DNA of 64,000 bases from Limnoperna fortunei (lineage: Eukaryota; Mollusca; Bivalvia; Mytilida; Modiolidae), in the NCBI GenBank assembly GCA_944474755.1, contig OX104115.1, forward strand, positions 35,537,080 through 35,601,079. Reading direction: 5' to 3'. The notes under the pieces were generated by a model that worked only from the letters and a program-made list of their open reading frames with translations, was not told the origin of the DNA and ran no database searches. Positions 1 to 12,400 of the stretch are shown here, piece by piece (within the stretch, counting starts at the first letter, position 1; every line of letters starts with the position of its first letter). The position numbers were made by a program, and so were the translations under genes.

Positions 1-438
1 AGTCAGGATCTCTAAAAATATTTGGACACAGGAAAGGGCTAAATGATGTCTTGTGAGAATTTCTTGCTTTTGCCGAGGCGTGTACAAAGACATTCGTATT
101 TTCTGACAATTAATTAATATAATTGTATTGATCGGGTACTAAGCAAATGCATTTTAAACTGAACAGAAAGTTTACATTTCATTTCTGAGTTGCATTTTTG
201 AACAAGTATCTGCTCATAGAATGAAGTTACTATGTCGCACAAATGGCGCATTTGATAATATTTGGTGAACCAAAACAGAAGACTCATTATCGTTTTCACC
301 GAGGATACGGGATCCTTTAGACTGTATTCGAATAATAACCAACAAAAAACCATTTTCGTATGAATTTACCTTACATAAAAATGTAATGATTGCTATTTTC
401 ACATGCCATATTCATCTTGTTTTTATTCCTTTTCATAG

Positions 439-462
439 ATTTCAACCGCAATATATATTCAA
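439..462 (+). CDS. Microexon 1 (24 nt, phase 1-1)
   Basis: Flanked by a pyrimidine-rich tract ending in TTTTCATAG and by the donor GTAAGTCG. It reads (N)FNRNIYS when the first codon base comes from the previous exon. It lies in unit 1 of the tandem array. Frame 0 is also open here; phase 1 is chosen because it is open in all copies and matches the downstream exons. Confidence 0.5.
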
Positions 463-3400
463 GTAAGTCGTAATCCTTCATCAATATTATCTTTTCAATA
501 TATTTAGTAAAAAGTTATAGCGAGCACAGCTCGTCGCGGACCGCAAACTTGCCCGCAAAGAGAAATAAGCTCTACAGCAGTCTTATAACACGTGATTGAA
601 ATCCACATAGTCCTCATAATGTTTGATGTTCGGCTAGAAGTTGCTACTGTTTAAAAAACACAAGTCTGAGACAAATTTGTTAATCTCTGAAAGGCACTAT
701 TTAAAGAATTGTGTGACATTCATCCGACGTAATCATTAGAGAAATACGTAAGGTGACCATAATAAATCAGAGGCATTATTTTGTTTCTCGCAATTAACGC
801 TATGAATCACGAAATGTGCAATGTTGGAATTTGTGCCTTAATTCATAATATAATGTTATGATTATACTGATAATAGTATTGTTGTTTCATGTATGACTCA
901 GATAAATGTATTCTTAATAATTTTGTTATATGTAAGGTTTTCCAAACGTGTTCGCATTCCAGGGACGGTTCATGCACATGCAACGAAACAACTTGCAAAC
1001 ATCGTTTACATAATTATTGAATGTGTTCGTCATAATTTGTGGAGATCTAACTACATCAACTAATAAATAAACAAAACTTAATTGATTTTAAAGAAAAAAA
1101 AAGAGAAAATAAATATTCATATCTTTATTTTTGATATCATTTGGCTTCCATCATAAATAATTTGTTTTTAATCTTCTCCTTTCAAGGAAACCAAAATCCT
1201 GTTCCATAAAGAATTTTTTCCTTTTGCTGTTTGTTTCATAGCTACATTACAATAAACCGCAGAAATGTTTTTTTTATATTTAACGCACTTTTAAGCAATT
1301 TTTCAGCTATATCATTGCGTCCAGTCTTTATTGGGGGAGGAAGCTGAACTACCCTGAGAAAATCCCGACCTTCGGTAGGAAAACTTGAAATTCTTGTCAA
1401 TAAGGATTGGCGTGGAGTACTCCCTGCCCGCTGTGAAACTCGAATCCGCAATCTCAGTGTTGACAGACCACATTATTAATAGTACTCGAACTGCCTTAAC
1501 CACTCGGCCTCTGAGACTCCCTTAAAAAGGGCCCTGCTATTTTTGACTGTCATTTGTTTGTCCTACACAAAATAACACTTTCAATGAACGACTTGCACAC
1601 ATATACAATGTAGACACAATAAATAAACATATACGTCCACAGTCAGGATCTCTAAAAAATATGTGGACGCAGGAAAGGCCTATATGGTGTCGTGAGAATT
1701 TCTAGCTTTTTTCGAGGCGTATATAAAGACATTGTATTTTCGACAATTTATTAATATTGTATTTATCAAATAGTAAGCAAATGCATTTAAAACCGACAAG
1801 AAAGTTTACATTTCATTTCTGAGTTGCATTTGTTAACAAGTATCTGCTCATAGAATGTAGTCACTATGTCGCATAAATGTCGCATTTGATAATATTTGGT
1901 GAACCAAAATAGAAAACTCAGTATCGTTTTCGCTGAGACCGCGGGATCCTGTAGACTGTATTCGAATAGTAACAAACAAAAACCATTTTCGTATGAATTT
2001 ACTTTAAAAAATGTAATGATTGCTATTTTCATCTTGTTTTTATTCCTTTTCATAGATTTGAACAGCAATTTATTTTCAAGTAAGTCGTAATCCTTCATCA
2101 ATATTATCTTTTCAATATATTAAGTAAAAAGTTATAGCGAGCACAGCTCGTCGCGGACCGCAAACATGCCCGCAAAGAGAAATAAGCTCTACAGCAGTCT
2201 TATAACACGTGATTGAAATCTACATAGTCCTCATAATGTTTGATGTTCGGCTAGAAGTTGCTACTGTTTAAAAAACACAAGTCTGAGACAAATTTGTTAA
2301 TCTCTGAAAGGCACTATTTAAAGAATTGTGTGACATTCATCTGACGTAATCATTAGAGAAATACGTAAGGTGACCATAATAAATCAGAGGCATTATTTTG
2401 TTTCTCGCAATTAACGCTATGAATCACGAAATGTGCAATGTTGGAATTTGTGCCTTAATTCATAATATAATGTTATGATTATACTGATAATAGTATTGTT
2501 GTTTCATGTATGACTCAGATAAATGTATTCTTAATAATTTTGTTATATGTAAGGTTTTCCAAACGTGTTCGCATTCCAGGGACGGTTCATGCACATGCAA
2601 CGAAACAACTTGCAAACATCGTTTACATAATTATTGAATGTGTTCGTCATAATTTGTGGAGATCTAACTACATCAACTAATAAATAAACAAAACTTAATT
2701 GATTTTAAAGAAAACAAAAGAGAAAATAAATATTCATATCTTTATTTTTGATATCATTTGGTTTCCATCATAAATAATTTGTTTTTAATCTTCTCCTTTC
2801 AAGGAAACCAAAATCCTGTTCCATAAAGAATTTTTTCCTTTTGCTGTTTGTTTCATAGTTACATTACAATAAACCGCAGAAATGTTTTTTTTTATGTTTA
2901 ACGCAGTTTTAAGCAATTTTTCAGCTATATCATTGCGTCCAGTCTTTATTGGGGGAGGAAGCTGAACTACCCTGAGAAAATCCCGACCTTCGGTAGGAAA
3001 ACTTGAAATTCTTGTCAATAAGGATTGGCGTGGAGTACTCCCTGCCCGCAGTGAAACTCGAATCCGCAATCTCAGTGTTGACAGACCACATTATTAATAG
3101 TACTCGAACTGCCTTAACCACTCGGCCTCTGAGACTCCCTTAAAAAGGGCCCTGCTATTTTTGACTGTCATTTGTTTGTCCTACACAAAATAACACTTTC
3201 AATGAACGACTTGCACACATATACAATGTAGACACAATAAATAAACATATACGTCCACAGTCAGGATCTCTAAAAAATATGTGGACGCAGGAAAGGCCTA
3301 TATGGTGTCGTGAGAATTTCTAGCTTTTTTCGAGGCGTATGTAAAGACATTGTATTTTCGACAATTTATTAATATTGTATTTATCAAATAGTAAGCAAAT

Positions 3401-6400
3401 GCATTTAAAACCGACAAGAAAGTTTACATTTCATTTCTGAGTTGCATTTGTTAACAAGTATCTGCTCATAGAATGTAGTCACTATGTCGCATAAATGTCG
3501 CATTTGATAATATTTGGTGAACCAAAATAGAAAACTCAGTATCGTTTTCGCTGAGACCGCGGGATCCTGTAGACTGTATTCGAATAGTAACCAACAAAAA
3601 CCATTTTCGTATGAATTTACTTTAAAAAATGTAATGATTGCTATTTTCACATACCATATTCATCTTCTTTTATCTCTTTTAATAGATGTCAACCGCAATT
3701 TAGGTGCAAGTAAGTCGTAATCCTTCATCAAATATTATCTTTTCAATATATTTAGTTAAAACGTATAGGGAACACAGCTCGTCGTGGACCGCAAACTTGC
3801 CCGCAAAGAGAAATAAGCTCTACAGCAGTATTATATCACGTGATTGAAATCTACATATTCCTCATAATGTTTGATGTTCGGCTGGAGGTTGCTACTGTTT
3901 AAAAATAACACAAGTCTGAGGCAAATTTGTGTAATCTCTGAAAAGCACTATTTAAAGAATTGTGTGACATTCATCTGACGTAATCATTAGAGAAATACGC
4001 AAGGTGACCATAATAATTCAGAGGCATTGTTTTGTTTCTCGCAAGTAACGCTATGAATCACGAAATGTGCAATGTTGGCATTTTTTACCTTAATTCATAA
4101 TATAATATTATGATTATACTGATAATAGTATTGCTGTTTCTTGTATGACTCAGATAAATGTATTCTTAATAATTTTGTTTTAGGTAAGGCTCTCCAAAAT
4201 TGTTCGCATTACAGGAACGGTTGATTCACATGCAACAAAAGAACTTGCAAACATTGTTTACATAATTATTGAGTGTTTTCGTCATAATTTGTGCAGATCT
4301 AACTACATCAATTAACAAATAAACATAACTGATTTTAAAGAAAACAGGAGAAAATAAATACACATATCTTTATTTTTATATCATTTGGTTGCCATCATAA
4401 ATAATATTTTTTAATCTTCTTCTTTCGAGGAAAGCAAAAGCCTGTTCCATTAATAATTTTTTTCCTTTTTCTGTTTGTTTCATAATTACATTACAATAAA
4501 CCGCGGAAATATGTTTTTTATGTTTAACGCAACTTTAAGCACTTTTTCAGCTATATCATGGCGTCCAGTCTTTATTGGGGGAGGAAGCTGAACTACCCGG
4601 AGAACATCCCAACCTTCGGTAGGAAAACTTGAAATCCTTGTCAATAAGGATTGGAGTGAAGTACTCCCGGCCCGCAGTGAAACTCGAATCCGCAATCTTA
4701 GTGTTGACAGACCACGTTATTAATAGTACAATGAAGTTACTATGTCGCACAAATGGCGCATTTGATAATATTTTGTGAACCAAAACAGAAGACTCATTAT
4801 CGTTTTCACCGAGGATACGGGATCCTGTAGACTGTATTAGAATATTAACCAGCAAAAACCATTTTCGTATGAATTTACTTTACATAAAAATGTAATGATT
4901 GCTATTTTCATCTTGTTTTTATTCCTTTTCATAGATTTGAGCAGCAATATATTTTCAAGTAAGTCGTAATCCTTCATCAATATTATCTTTTCAATATATT
5001 AAGTAAAAAGTTATAGCGAGCACAGCTCGTCGCGGACCGCAAACATGCCCGCAAAGAGAAATAAGCTCTACAGCAGTCTTATAACACGTGATTGAAATCT
5101 ACATAGTCCTCATAATGTTTGATGTTCGGCTAGAAGTTGCTATTGTTTAAAACACACAAGTCTGAGACAAATTTGTTAATCTCTGAAAAGCACTATTTAA
5201 AGAATTGTGTGACATTCATCTGACGTAATCATTAGAGAAATACGTAAGGTGACCATATTAAATCAGAGGCATTGTTTTGTTTCTCGCAAGTAACGCTATG
5301 AATCACGAAATGTGCAATGTTGGCATTTGTGCCTTAATTCGTAATATAATATTATGATTATACTGATAATAGTATTGGTGTTTCTTGTATGACTCAGATA
5401 AATGTATTCTTAATAATTTTGTTTTATGTAAGGTTCTCCAAAAGTGTTTGCATATTAATTCCAATGCACATGTTTTCATCCTAAATTATGCAGATCTAAC
5501 TTTATCAAGTAATAACTTCACCTCACTTTATAGATTTTATAGAAAACTGGAAAAAATAAATACTCAAAATATACCTATAATGTTGATGTCAGTTAGTTTC
5601 CATCTGAGAATTATCAACCCAATTGTTTGTATTTTTTGTCTGTTCTCCTTTCGACGGAAACACATTTTTTCCACAAATAATTGTCTTCTTTACTGTTCAC
5701 GCTTTGTTTTTTATTTATATTTATGTGGCATTAAATATTAACAGTATCAATATGTGCTACATAAAGAGTGCTGCTAGTTTTGCATGTCTTCTTTTAATTT
5801 ACTCTTTAAATAACACTTTAAATTAACGACATACAAACATATAAAATATAGACTTAATAAATTAACAATATTCGTAGACAGTCAGAAACTGTAAAGTTTA
5901 TATTTATGATTCTAGAAACAGGCATAAATGACCTTCTATGACAAATTGCTACCTATTTTGCGGCGAGCATCAAGTCTTAATCTATTTTTGCTCAATATAC
6001 GATTTTCGAAACTGAGCAATTAAAAATAAAAAATTAAATTTCTGAGTTGCAAATTTGAACCGGTATCTAACCATGAAGTCAAAATGTACAAATATCGCAT
6101 TTCACAAAATTTGCTAAACAAGAACAGAATACTTATGATCGATTGCACTAAGGACAAGAGTTTAATTTAAGAGAATGTAGTTGAATACTGACCAACAGAT
6201 AAACAATTACTCGAATACCCTTATTTTAAATAAAAATGTACTAGTAATGATTACTATAACAACACGTCTTGTTTTCATCTCTTCATAGATATCCTTAGTA
6301 TACCACAACCTGCAAGTAAGTCGTCATCCTATTTATATTTACACGTCAATCTATATATTAAATAATAACTAATAGCGAGCACAACTTGTAGAGGACAGCC

Positions 6401-9400
6401 AGAACAGTTAGCTCCATAGTATTCTATATCATATCTGATACTATTGAATGTTGTCCTTTCATGTACTAAAAAATAACACTTTCAATGAACGACTAACCTG
6501 CATACAAAATATAGACAATGTAAAAGAACAATATACGTACACAGTCAGAAACTGTTTAGTTTATTTGAATGATTCTTGGAAACATGCATACATGATCTCC
6601 TATAAGAACTCCTAGCATATTGCGATGCGAGAGAAAAAGCACTTTATATTTCTGATAATGTACGAACGTGGTTTTATCATCTGCTCATCAAACTTTTTTT
6701 TTAAAACGAGCAAACTGGATCACGTATTTATTAATAACGGGATGTCACTATGTCGCACAAATGTCGTCGTCAACAATATTTGGTAAGCCATAACGCAATA
6801 CCAAGTATTGTGTGCACCGAGAATTATGGTTCAAGGAGACTGTAGTCGAAAACTAACCAAACCAAACACCAATTACTCGTATAGCTTTATTTTACATAAA
6901 ATATATAACAATTACTATTATCACAGGTAATATTTTCACTATAGAGGAAACATATTTTAAGTTTAAATAAGTCGTTATCTTATTATAATACAAAGTTTTC
7001 TATGTATTTATAGATAACTTATAGTGAGCACAGCTCGTAGCGTGCAACGAAGCTCTCCGCAAAGAGCGGTCAATTCTAAAATTTCTATATCACGTATTCA
7101 CGATACTTAGAAACAGCCATAAATAATCTTCTATAAGAATTGCTAGCATATTTCGAGACGAGTATGAAGGCAGTATATATTGTTTGCCAATATATGAATG
7201 CAGTATTTAGCAAGTCATCATCAAACGCATATTAATCCGAACAAAATGAAAATAAAATTGTCTGTTTTCTGAGATGCAAATTTGAACGCGTATCTATTCA
7301 TAACATAAAGTAGTTATGTCGTCCAAATGTTGTATTAACATTTTTTGGTGTACCAGAACCGAATATTAATGATTTATTACACTGAGGGTTACAGGAGACT
7401 GTAGATAAAATCTATTTTACCAATCAGATAAAAAGTATAGCTACATTTAACAAAAAATGTATTGATTGTTATTGCTGCAGGTAATATTATCTTGTTTTCA
7501 TGTAATTTTATAGATGCCTATCCCACAGATAATTTAGATGAAAGTAAGTCGTCATCCTATTTGAATATAAAGTTTTAGATATATATAACCTAACTTGGTA
7601 TTTTAGCACATGACTGATTGTTTGCGTCATAATTATGGGTATTGATGACGTTGACTAAACACGAACAACAAGTGACAAAACTAATAATTGTGAATTGAAA
7701 ATATTATTTGAGTACTGGTTAAATATTGTTTTTATTATTTCTTTTCATAATATTGAATTTAAAATATAAGAATTGTTTTCAATTATTGGTTAGATTATTG
7801 GATATAGACGACTTTGGGTAGGTTTAGGCATCGCGGTTTATTGGCGTAAACCAACCCAAAGTCGTCTATGTCAAATAAGCTAATCAGCAATTGAAAACAA
7901 TCCATAAATAACTTGTAGAAAAACTGTCGGCAAAGAGTCAGCAACCCTACAGCAATCGTTAAAACGTGATTAAAACCTGGCCAATACTAATTTTGATTGT
8001 TTTTCGTCAGTTACAAGTTTAAGCGAGGACAGCTCGTTTCGAGCATCAAAGCTGTGTAATGCTGACACTGATTTTTTTTCGCCTGGGAGTTGGCACTGTT
8101 TAAATATACAACAAAAACTTGAGACTATAATTCTACAATATATAAAACACTCTATTTTCGAAATTAACAATCATGCCACATTCATGTGACGTCACAATTT
8201 GTTATAGACTTCACGTGAACGCTATCATTTAGAGGGACTATGAAGGTAATAAGCATCGTCGTCAATTATGAAATATGCTTTCCCCCCATTTTGGATGCGC
8301 CTATATTCATTTTAAATATTATAATTATGTTGCTAGATTATAACTTTTTTTTGCACAAATTACTCATAAAATTAATTAAACATAGGTCTTTTTTTGATAA
8401 TTATTACATAAAAATTATTAAATTACATCAAAATACTACATGCATAAACAGCTCATGCATTTGCAGAGAGAGAGTGAGATAAGATTTATACATTTTTAAC
8501 GTAATTTTGAAAGTTGTCATAAATTGTGCAGATCTAACTATATTTTATATGTTTAGGTAATAGTTATTTTATATCAAAAGCATTGATTACTATAACAACA
8601 GGGCATATTAATCTTGTTTTCATCCCTTTATAGATATCTTAAGTATACAACCACCTCCAAGTAAGTCGTCATCCTATTTATATAAAAATCTATATAGTTA
8701 ACAATAACAGCTCGTAGAGGAAAGCCAGAACAGTTACATGTGGCTCCATAGTATTCTATATCATTTGGTAAAAATATGATACTTTTGAATGTTGTCTTTT
8801 CATTTACTCCTAAATAACACTTTCGATGTACGCCTAACTGCATACAAAAGATAGAAAATATAAAAGAACAATATACGTACACAGTCAGAAACTTTATGAA
8901 GTTTATGTAAATGATTCGTGGAAACAGGCATAAATGATCTGCTATGAGAACTGCTAGCCTATTTTGCTGCGAGTGTAAAATCCCTGTGTAATTCTGACAA
9001 TGTACGACTGTGGTTTTTATCATCTACTCATTAAACACATTTAAAACGAGAAAAACGAAACCATAATGTGTATCCGGTTTTTGAGTTAAAAATGTGAACG
9101 CAAATAGTAAATTTCAATTATGAAACTGGTCTATCTTGTAAACAAAATTCTGCCCAATGCTGATATTGATAGTTGCTCGTCAAAAACAAAATTTCAGACA
9201 TATTTTTTTACAATTTCTGAAACGCTCTATTATAAACAGTAATAATCACATGACATTTATTTGACCTCACAATTAGAGAAAGGTGTCACGTGACAACTTT
9301 AAATCTGAGGCACTGTTATTGTGCTCGGAAAGAAGGTCATTAATCATGAAATTTGCGGGCGTTTCTTTTATTAGTATGATTATATTGATGCATAATAACA

Positions 9401-12400
9401 TGTGTTGTTTTAAAACAAAATGTAATACCATAAATTACTCCGATGTTTGAATGAAACTAGCATGTGTTCTTGTTGCCTATATTATATCTTACGTTGCGCT
9501 TAAAGTTACCGCATACAATAAATGGCTCGTTTACAACATTAGTAGAGTAGTTATTGAGTGAGCAGATCTAACTAAACGACTTTTTAGTTCACCTAACTTC
9601 AATACCTCTTTACTGTAGATATCAGTTGGTTTCCATCCGACAATTGTTATATCAGGCAAATTGTTTGTATTTTTTTGTCGCACTTCCTTTCGACGGAAAC
9701 GCAGGTTTGTTCACAAATAATTTTTTTTACTGTTCAGGTTGGGTTCATAGTTATGTTGAAGTTCATTGACATAACATACAGTTGCATGCAGTCCTAACAT
9801 AACATGTTAGTAAACGTGTATAGCAGAGATTCTGACTGCTTTAAGTTAACTTAGAGCAGAGAATTTGACTGGTTTTAGCAGAGATTTTAACAACATAAGT
9901 TAATATAGGTTGTTACGTTGACAATGTTTTGTGCAATATTTTTATCCATTTGACAATTTTGTTTGACAATTTATGTCCACTGGATTTTTTGTTGACAATT
10001 TCTGTAAACAGGACAATTTTTTTCTTATGTCAGTTTTGTCACGTAACAAGATTGTCTATTGGGCATTTTTTATTTTGGAAATTGAAGTCAACTTTGTCAA
10101 CTGCTAACCTTTCTGCTGCTATTTTAAACCACTTTTACCTTTTAGTTTTTTAATGTTTGTTAAAAAAATGTTAAGTAAAGACAGGCTGATGAACCGTACG
10201 TTGATACACTTTTTTATCGTATAACAATGACCTCATACGAAAGATGAAAATTAATCGTTTGTGGTTTATACAAATTTGTATACCAAAAACAGTCAAACTA
10301 GTAAAAATTAGTAATGAAAAAGATTATATACAAGATTTGGTTGCTATGTAAGTGTTTGTGGATTTCATAACGGACAAGAATATTTTAAAATCGGTTGTTT
10401 TCCTTTCATTAAATATTAATGTAAAGTCCAATAAAGTGAGAAACATCCCATTTTCATTATACAAATATCTATCAATTAAGCTATTTTTTGATATTATAAT
10501 ATTAATACACACAACTCCTGAACTTCAGCAATCATTAAAAATATAAATTAAGTCTACATGTATCCAAAGTCCTTTGCAATATCGAATGTGACAATAATAG
10601 AAAATGATTAAAAACCTACGACAGTTATATATTTTAACCACTAAATCGCATTATATTACACAAATATTTAAAAATAATGTAAAATATCTGATAATTATTT
10701 GCAATGGAAACACCCACATTGTATATCTTCTATACCAGTGTTGTGTAATTTCATCTCCCTGGTCTTTATAGTGAGTTTATACATATGTCATATGGTTTTA
10801 GCTGTATTGCTAAGGTCTCACGAATTTATATGTAAAATACATGTATGGTTTTTAATTGCATCAATTATGTCTCATGATTGATTTTATACATGTAAAATGG
10901 TTTGTAATTGCCTTGCGTACGTGTCAGGATTAATTTTATATGTGAAATATGGTTTTAAATAGAATTGCTGAGGGGTAATGATTGATGCGCGTCTGGCATT
11001 TTTCGTAGCCTTGGTTTCTTTTATGACATTGTATTTACAACCACCCGGTCGATCCCTCTGCCAGTTATAACCAACCCAGTGGTCAAACATCGGTGCTGAC
11101 AGGAATATCAGTGATTCTTCAGTAATATAGTAATTGTCAAAAATTATTATAATTCTAAGGTTTTTTTCTATTTTCAATGTGTAGATAGCCCTTGCCGGAT
11201 TAAGCGAAATTTACTTTTTTGTTTAATTTTGGTGAAAAAAAGCTACAAAATCATTTGCATTTTAAATATTGTTTGGATTTGAGCGCAACTGATGAGTCTT
11301 GAGTCTTGACTATACGAAACGTGCGTCTGGTGTAGTTTATTTTTTAAACCATGGTTAATTTGATTATGTTTTATCTACAATCACTGGGTAGATGCCTCTG
11401 CTTGTGGAATGTAAGTCCCGGAGGTAATCCCCATCCCAGTAGTTACATTTTAGTACTGACATGAAATATCATTGATTCTTTCATTAAACTGGGTATATTG
11501 ATGACATTTTATTTAAGTGAAAAATGGTTTTTAATTGCAACGCTAAAATCTCAAGCTTACTTATCTATGCTTAATATGGATTTAATTTCATAGTCAAGGT
11601 CTCACGATAAATTTTTTATGTGGAATAGGGTTTTTTATTGCATCCCTGGGATCACTGCGTTAATTTGCTTAATGTAGGTCTCTGGAGTAATAGTTTGTTT
11701 TTTGGTTCATGTTACTCTCAGGAGTTATTTTATACGTGTTCTATTTTATTGCATCATTAGTGCATAAGGAATGCTGTTAAACGTAAATCGAATATACTCA
11801 TGGGGATTCTGTACGTGAAATAAGCTTTTTTAATTTTATCGTTCAGATCTCTTGATTGATTTGATATGTGACGTATAGTTTTTATTCCCATTGGTAAGGT
11901 CGCAGGAATGATTTTATATGTGAAATATGGTTTTTAAATTGCATAGCTAAAGTCTCGATATTGATTTTATATGTGAGGTATTGTTTTAATTGCATTTGCT
12001 AGGATTTCAGGATCAATGTTATATGTGATATATGGTTTTTTGTCATTGCGGTCAAATTGAATGAGATTTGTCAAAAAGCCGAGATTTTTCCTCAAAAGCA
12101 GATATTTTGAGCAGATTTGATGTTTTAGTTCACCTTTTGTCATATTAGGACGGGACCTGTATAAACCGTAGAAATATTCGCTACAAAATGAGTGCAACTA
12201 ATTTTAAAAGTTATCTTTGAATTTACTCAAATGTTGTATCGTGCGTTTAAAACACAAAAAATAAAAAGAAAATGTTTAGCCAATCTCTGAGTTGCATATT
12301 TAAACGCGTATCTATTCATAACCTGTCATACTCGAAAATATTTAAATAAACACCAGAACAGAATTATAATTATTGTTTGCACTGAATATAGCAGATCCAT

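Larger units (their letters stand above)
1..1640 (+). repeat. Array unit 1
   Basis: Starts AGTCAGGATCTCTAAAAA and contains microexon 1 and a SINE on the - strand. It is almost identical to unit 2 except near the left end, where 1-480 is slightly more diverged. Confidence 0.8.
1641..3258 (+). repeat. Array unit 2
   Basis: Same start sequence as unit 1, length 1618 bp. From about 2100 to 3258 it matches unit 1 with only scattered differences, including a one-base change in a homopolymer inside the SINE tail. Confidence 0.8.
3259..4729 (+). repeat. Array unit 3 (right end truncated inside its SINE)
   Basis: Aligned with units 1 and 2 throughout, but visibly more diverged. It stops within the SINE at TTATTAATAGTAC, where sequence equivalent to position 221 of unit 1 follows directly. 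This is an unequal-exchange or deletion junction. Confidence 0.75.
1..9780 (+). repeat. Tandem array of microexon-bearing units (about nine units)
   Basis: The same ordered landmarks recur: ACAGTCAG(GATC/AAAC), a hydrophilic AT-rich stretch, GAGTTGCA, the pyrimidine tract and microexon, GTAAGTCG, AGCACAGCTCGT, then the GACATTCAT..GACGTAATCA block. Units 1-3 are recent; units 5-9 are old, shortened and diverged. Unit starts recognised: 1, 1641, 3259, about 4730 (truncated), 5879, about 6542, about 7100, a partial unit around 8200-8880, and 8881. The last unit has lost the microexon segment. The array lies wholly in the introns of the protease gene apart from the microexons. Confidence 0.75.
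5879..9780 (+). repeat. Diverged, shortened array units 5-9
   Basis: Shared landmarks (GAAACAGGCATAAATGA, GCACAGCTCGTAG, microexon, GTAAGTCG) recur at uneven spacing. Units 5 and 8 are the closest pair. Unit 7 hosts a palindromic element at 7769-7903. Confidence 0.6.

Noticed and set aside
114..402. Conserved - strand open frames over the array units (also at 1787-2101, 3405-3650, 4556-4855)
   Set aside because: They recur only because the units are recent copies. The frame shifts between copies and they run over the intron and microexon of the + strand gene.
1242..1503. Arg/Ser-rich - strand frames, also at 2785-3121, 4486-4695, 50768-50959 and 61703-61912
   Set aside because: They are translations of the SINE body.
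1896..2090. + strand frames of 64-68 codons that run through microexons 2 and 3 and stop just after the donor
   Set aside because: The hydrophobic run before the microexon is the translated pyrimidine tract, not a signal peptide; no equivalent frame exists in units 5, 7 and 8.
9929..10153. 74-codon + strand frame rich in Phe and Leu
   Set aside because: Translation of T-rich intron sequence with repeated GACAATTT; no exon borders.
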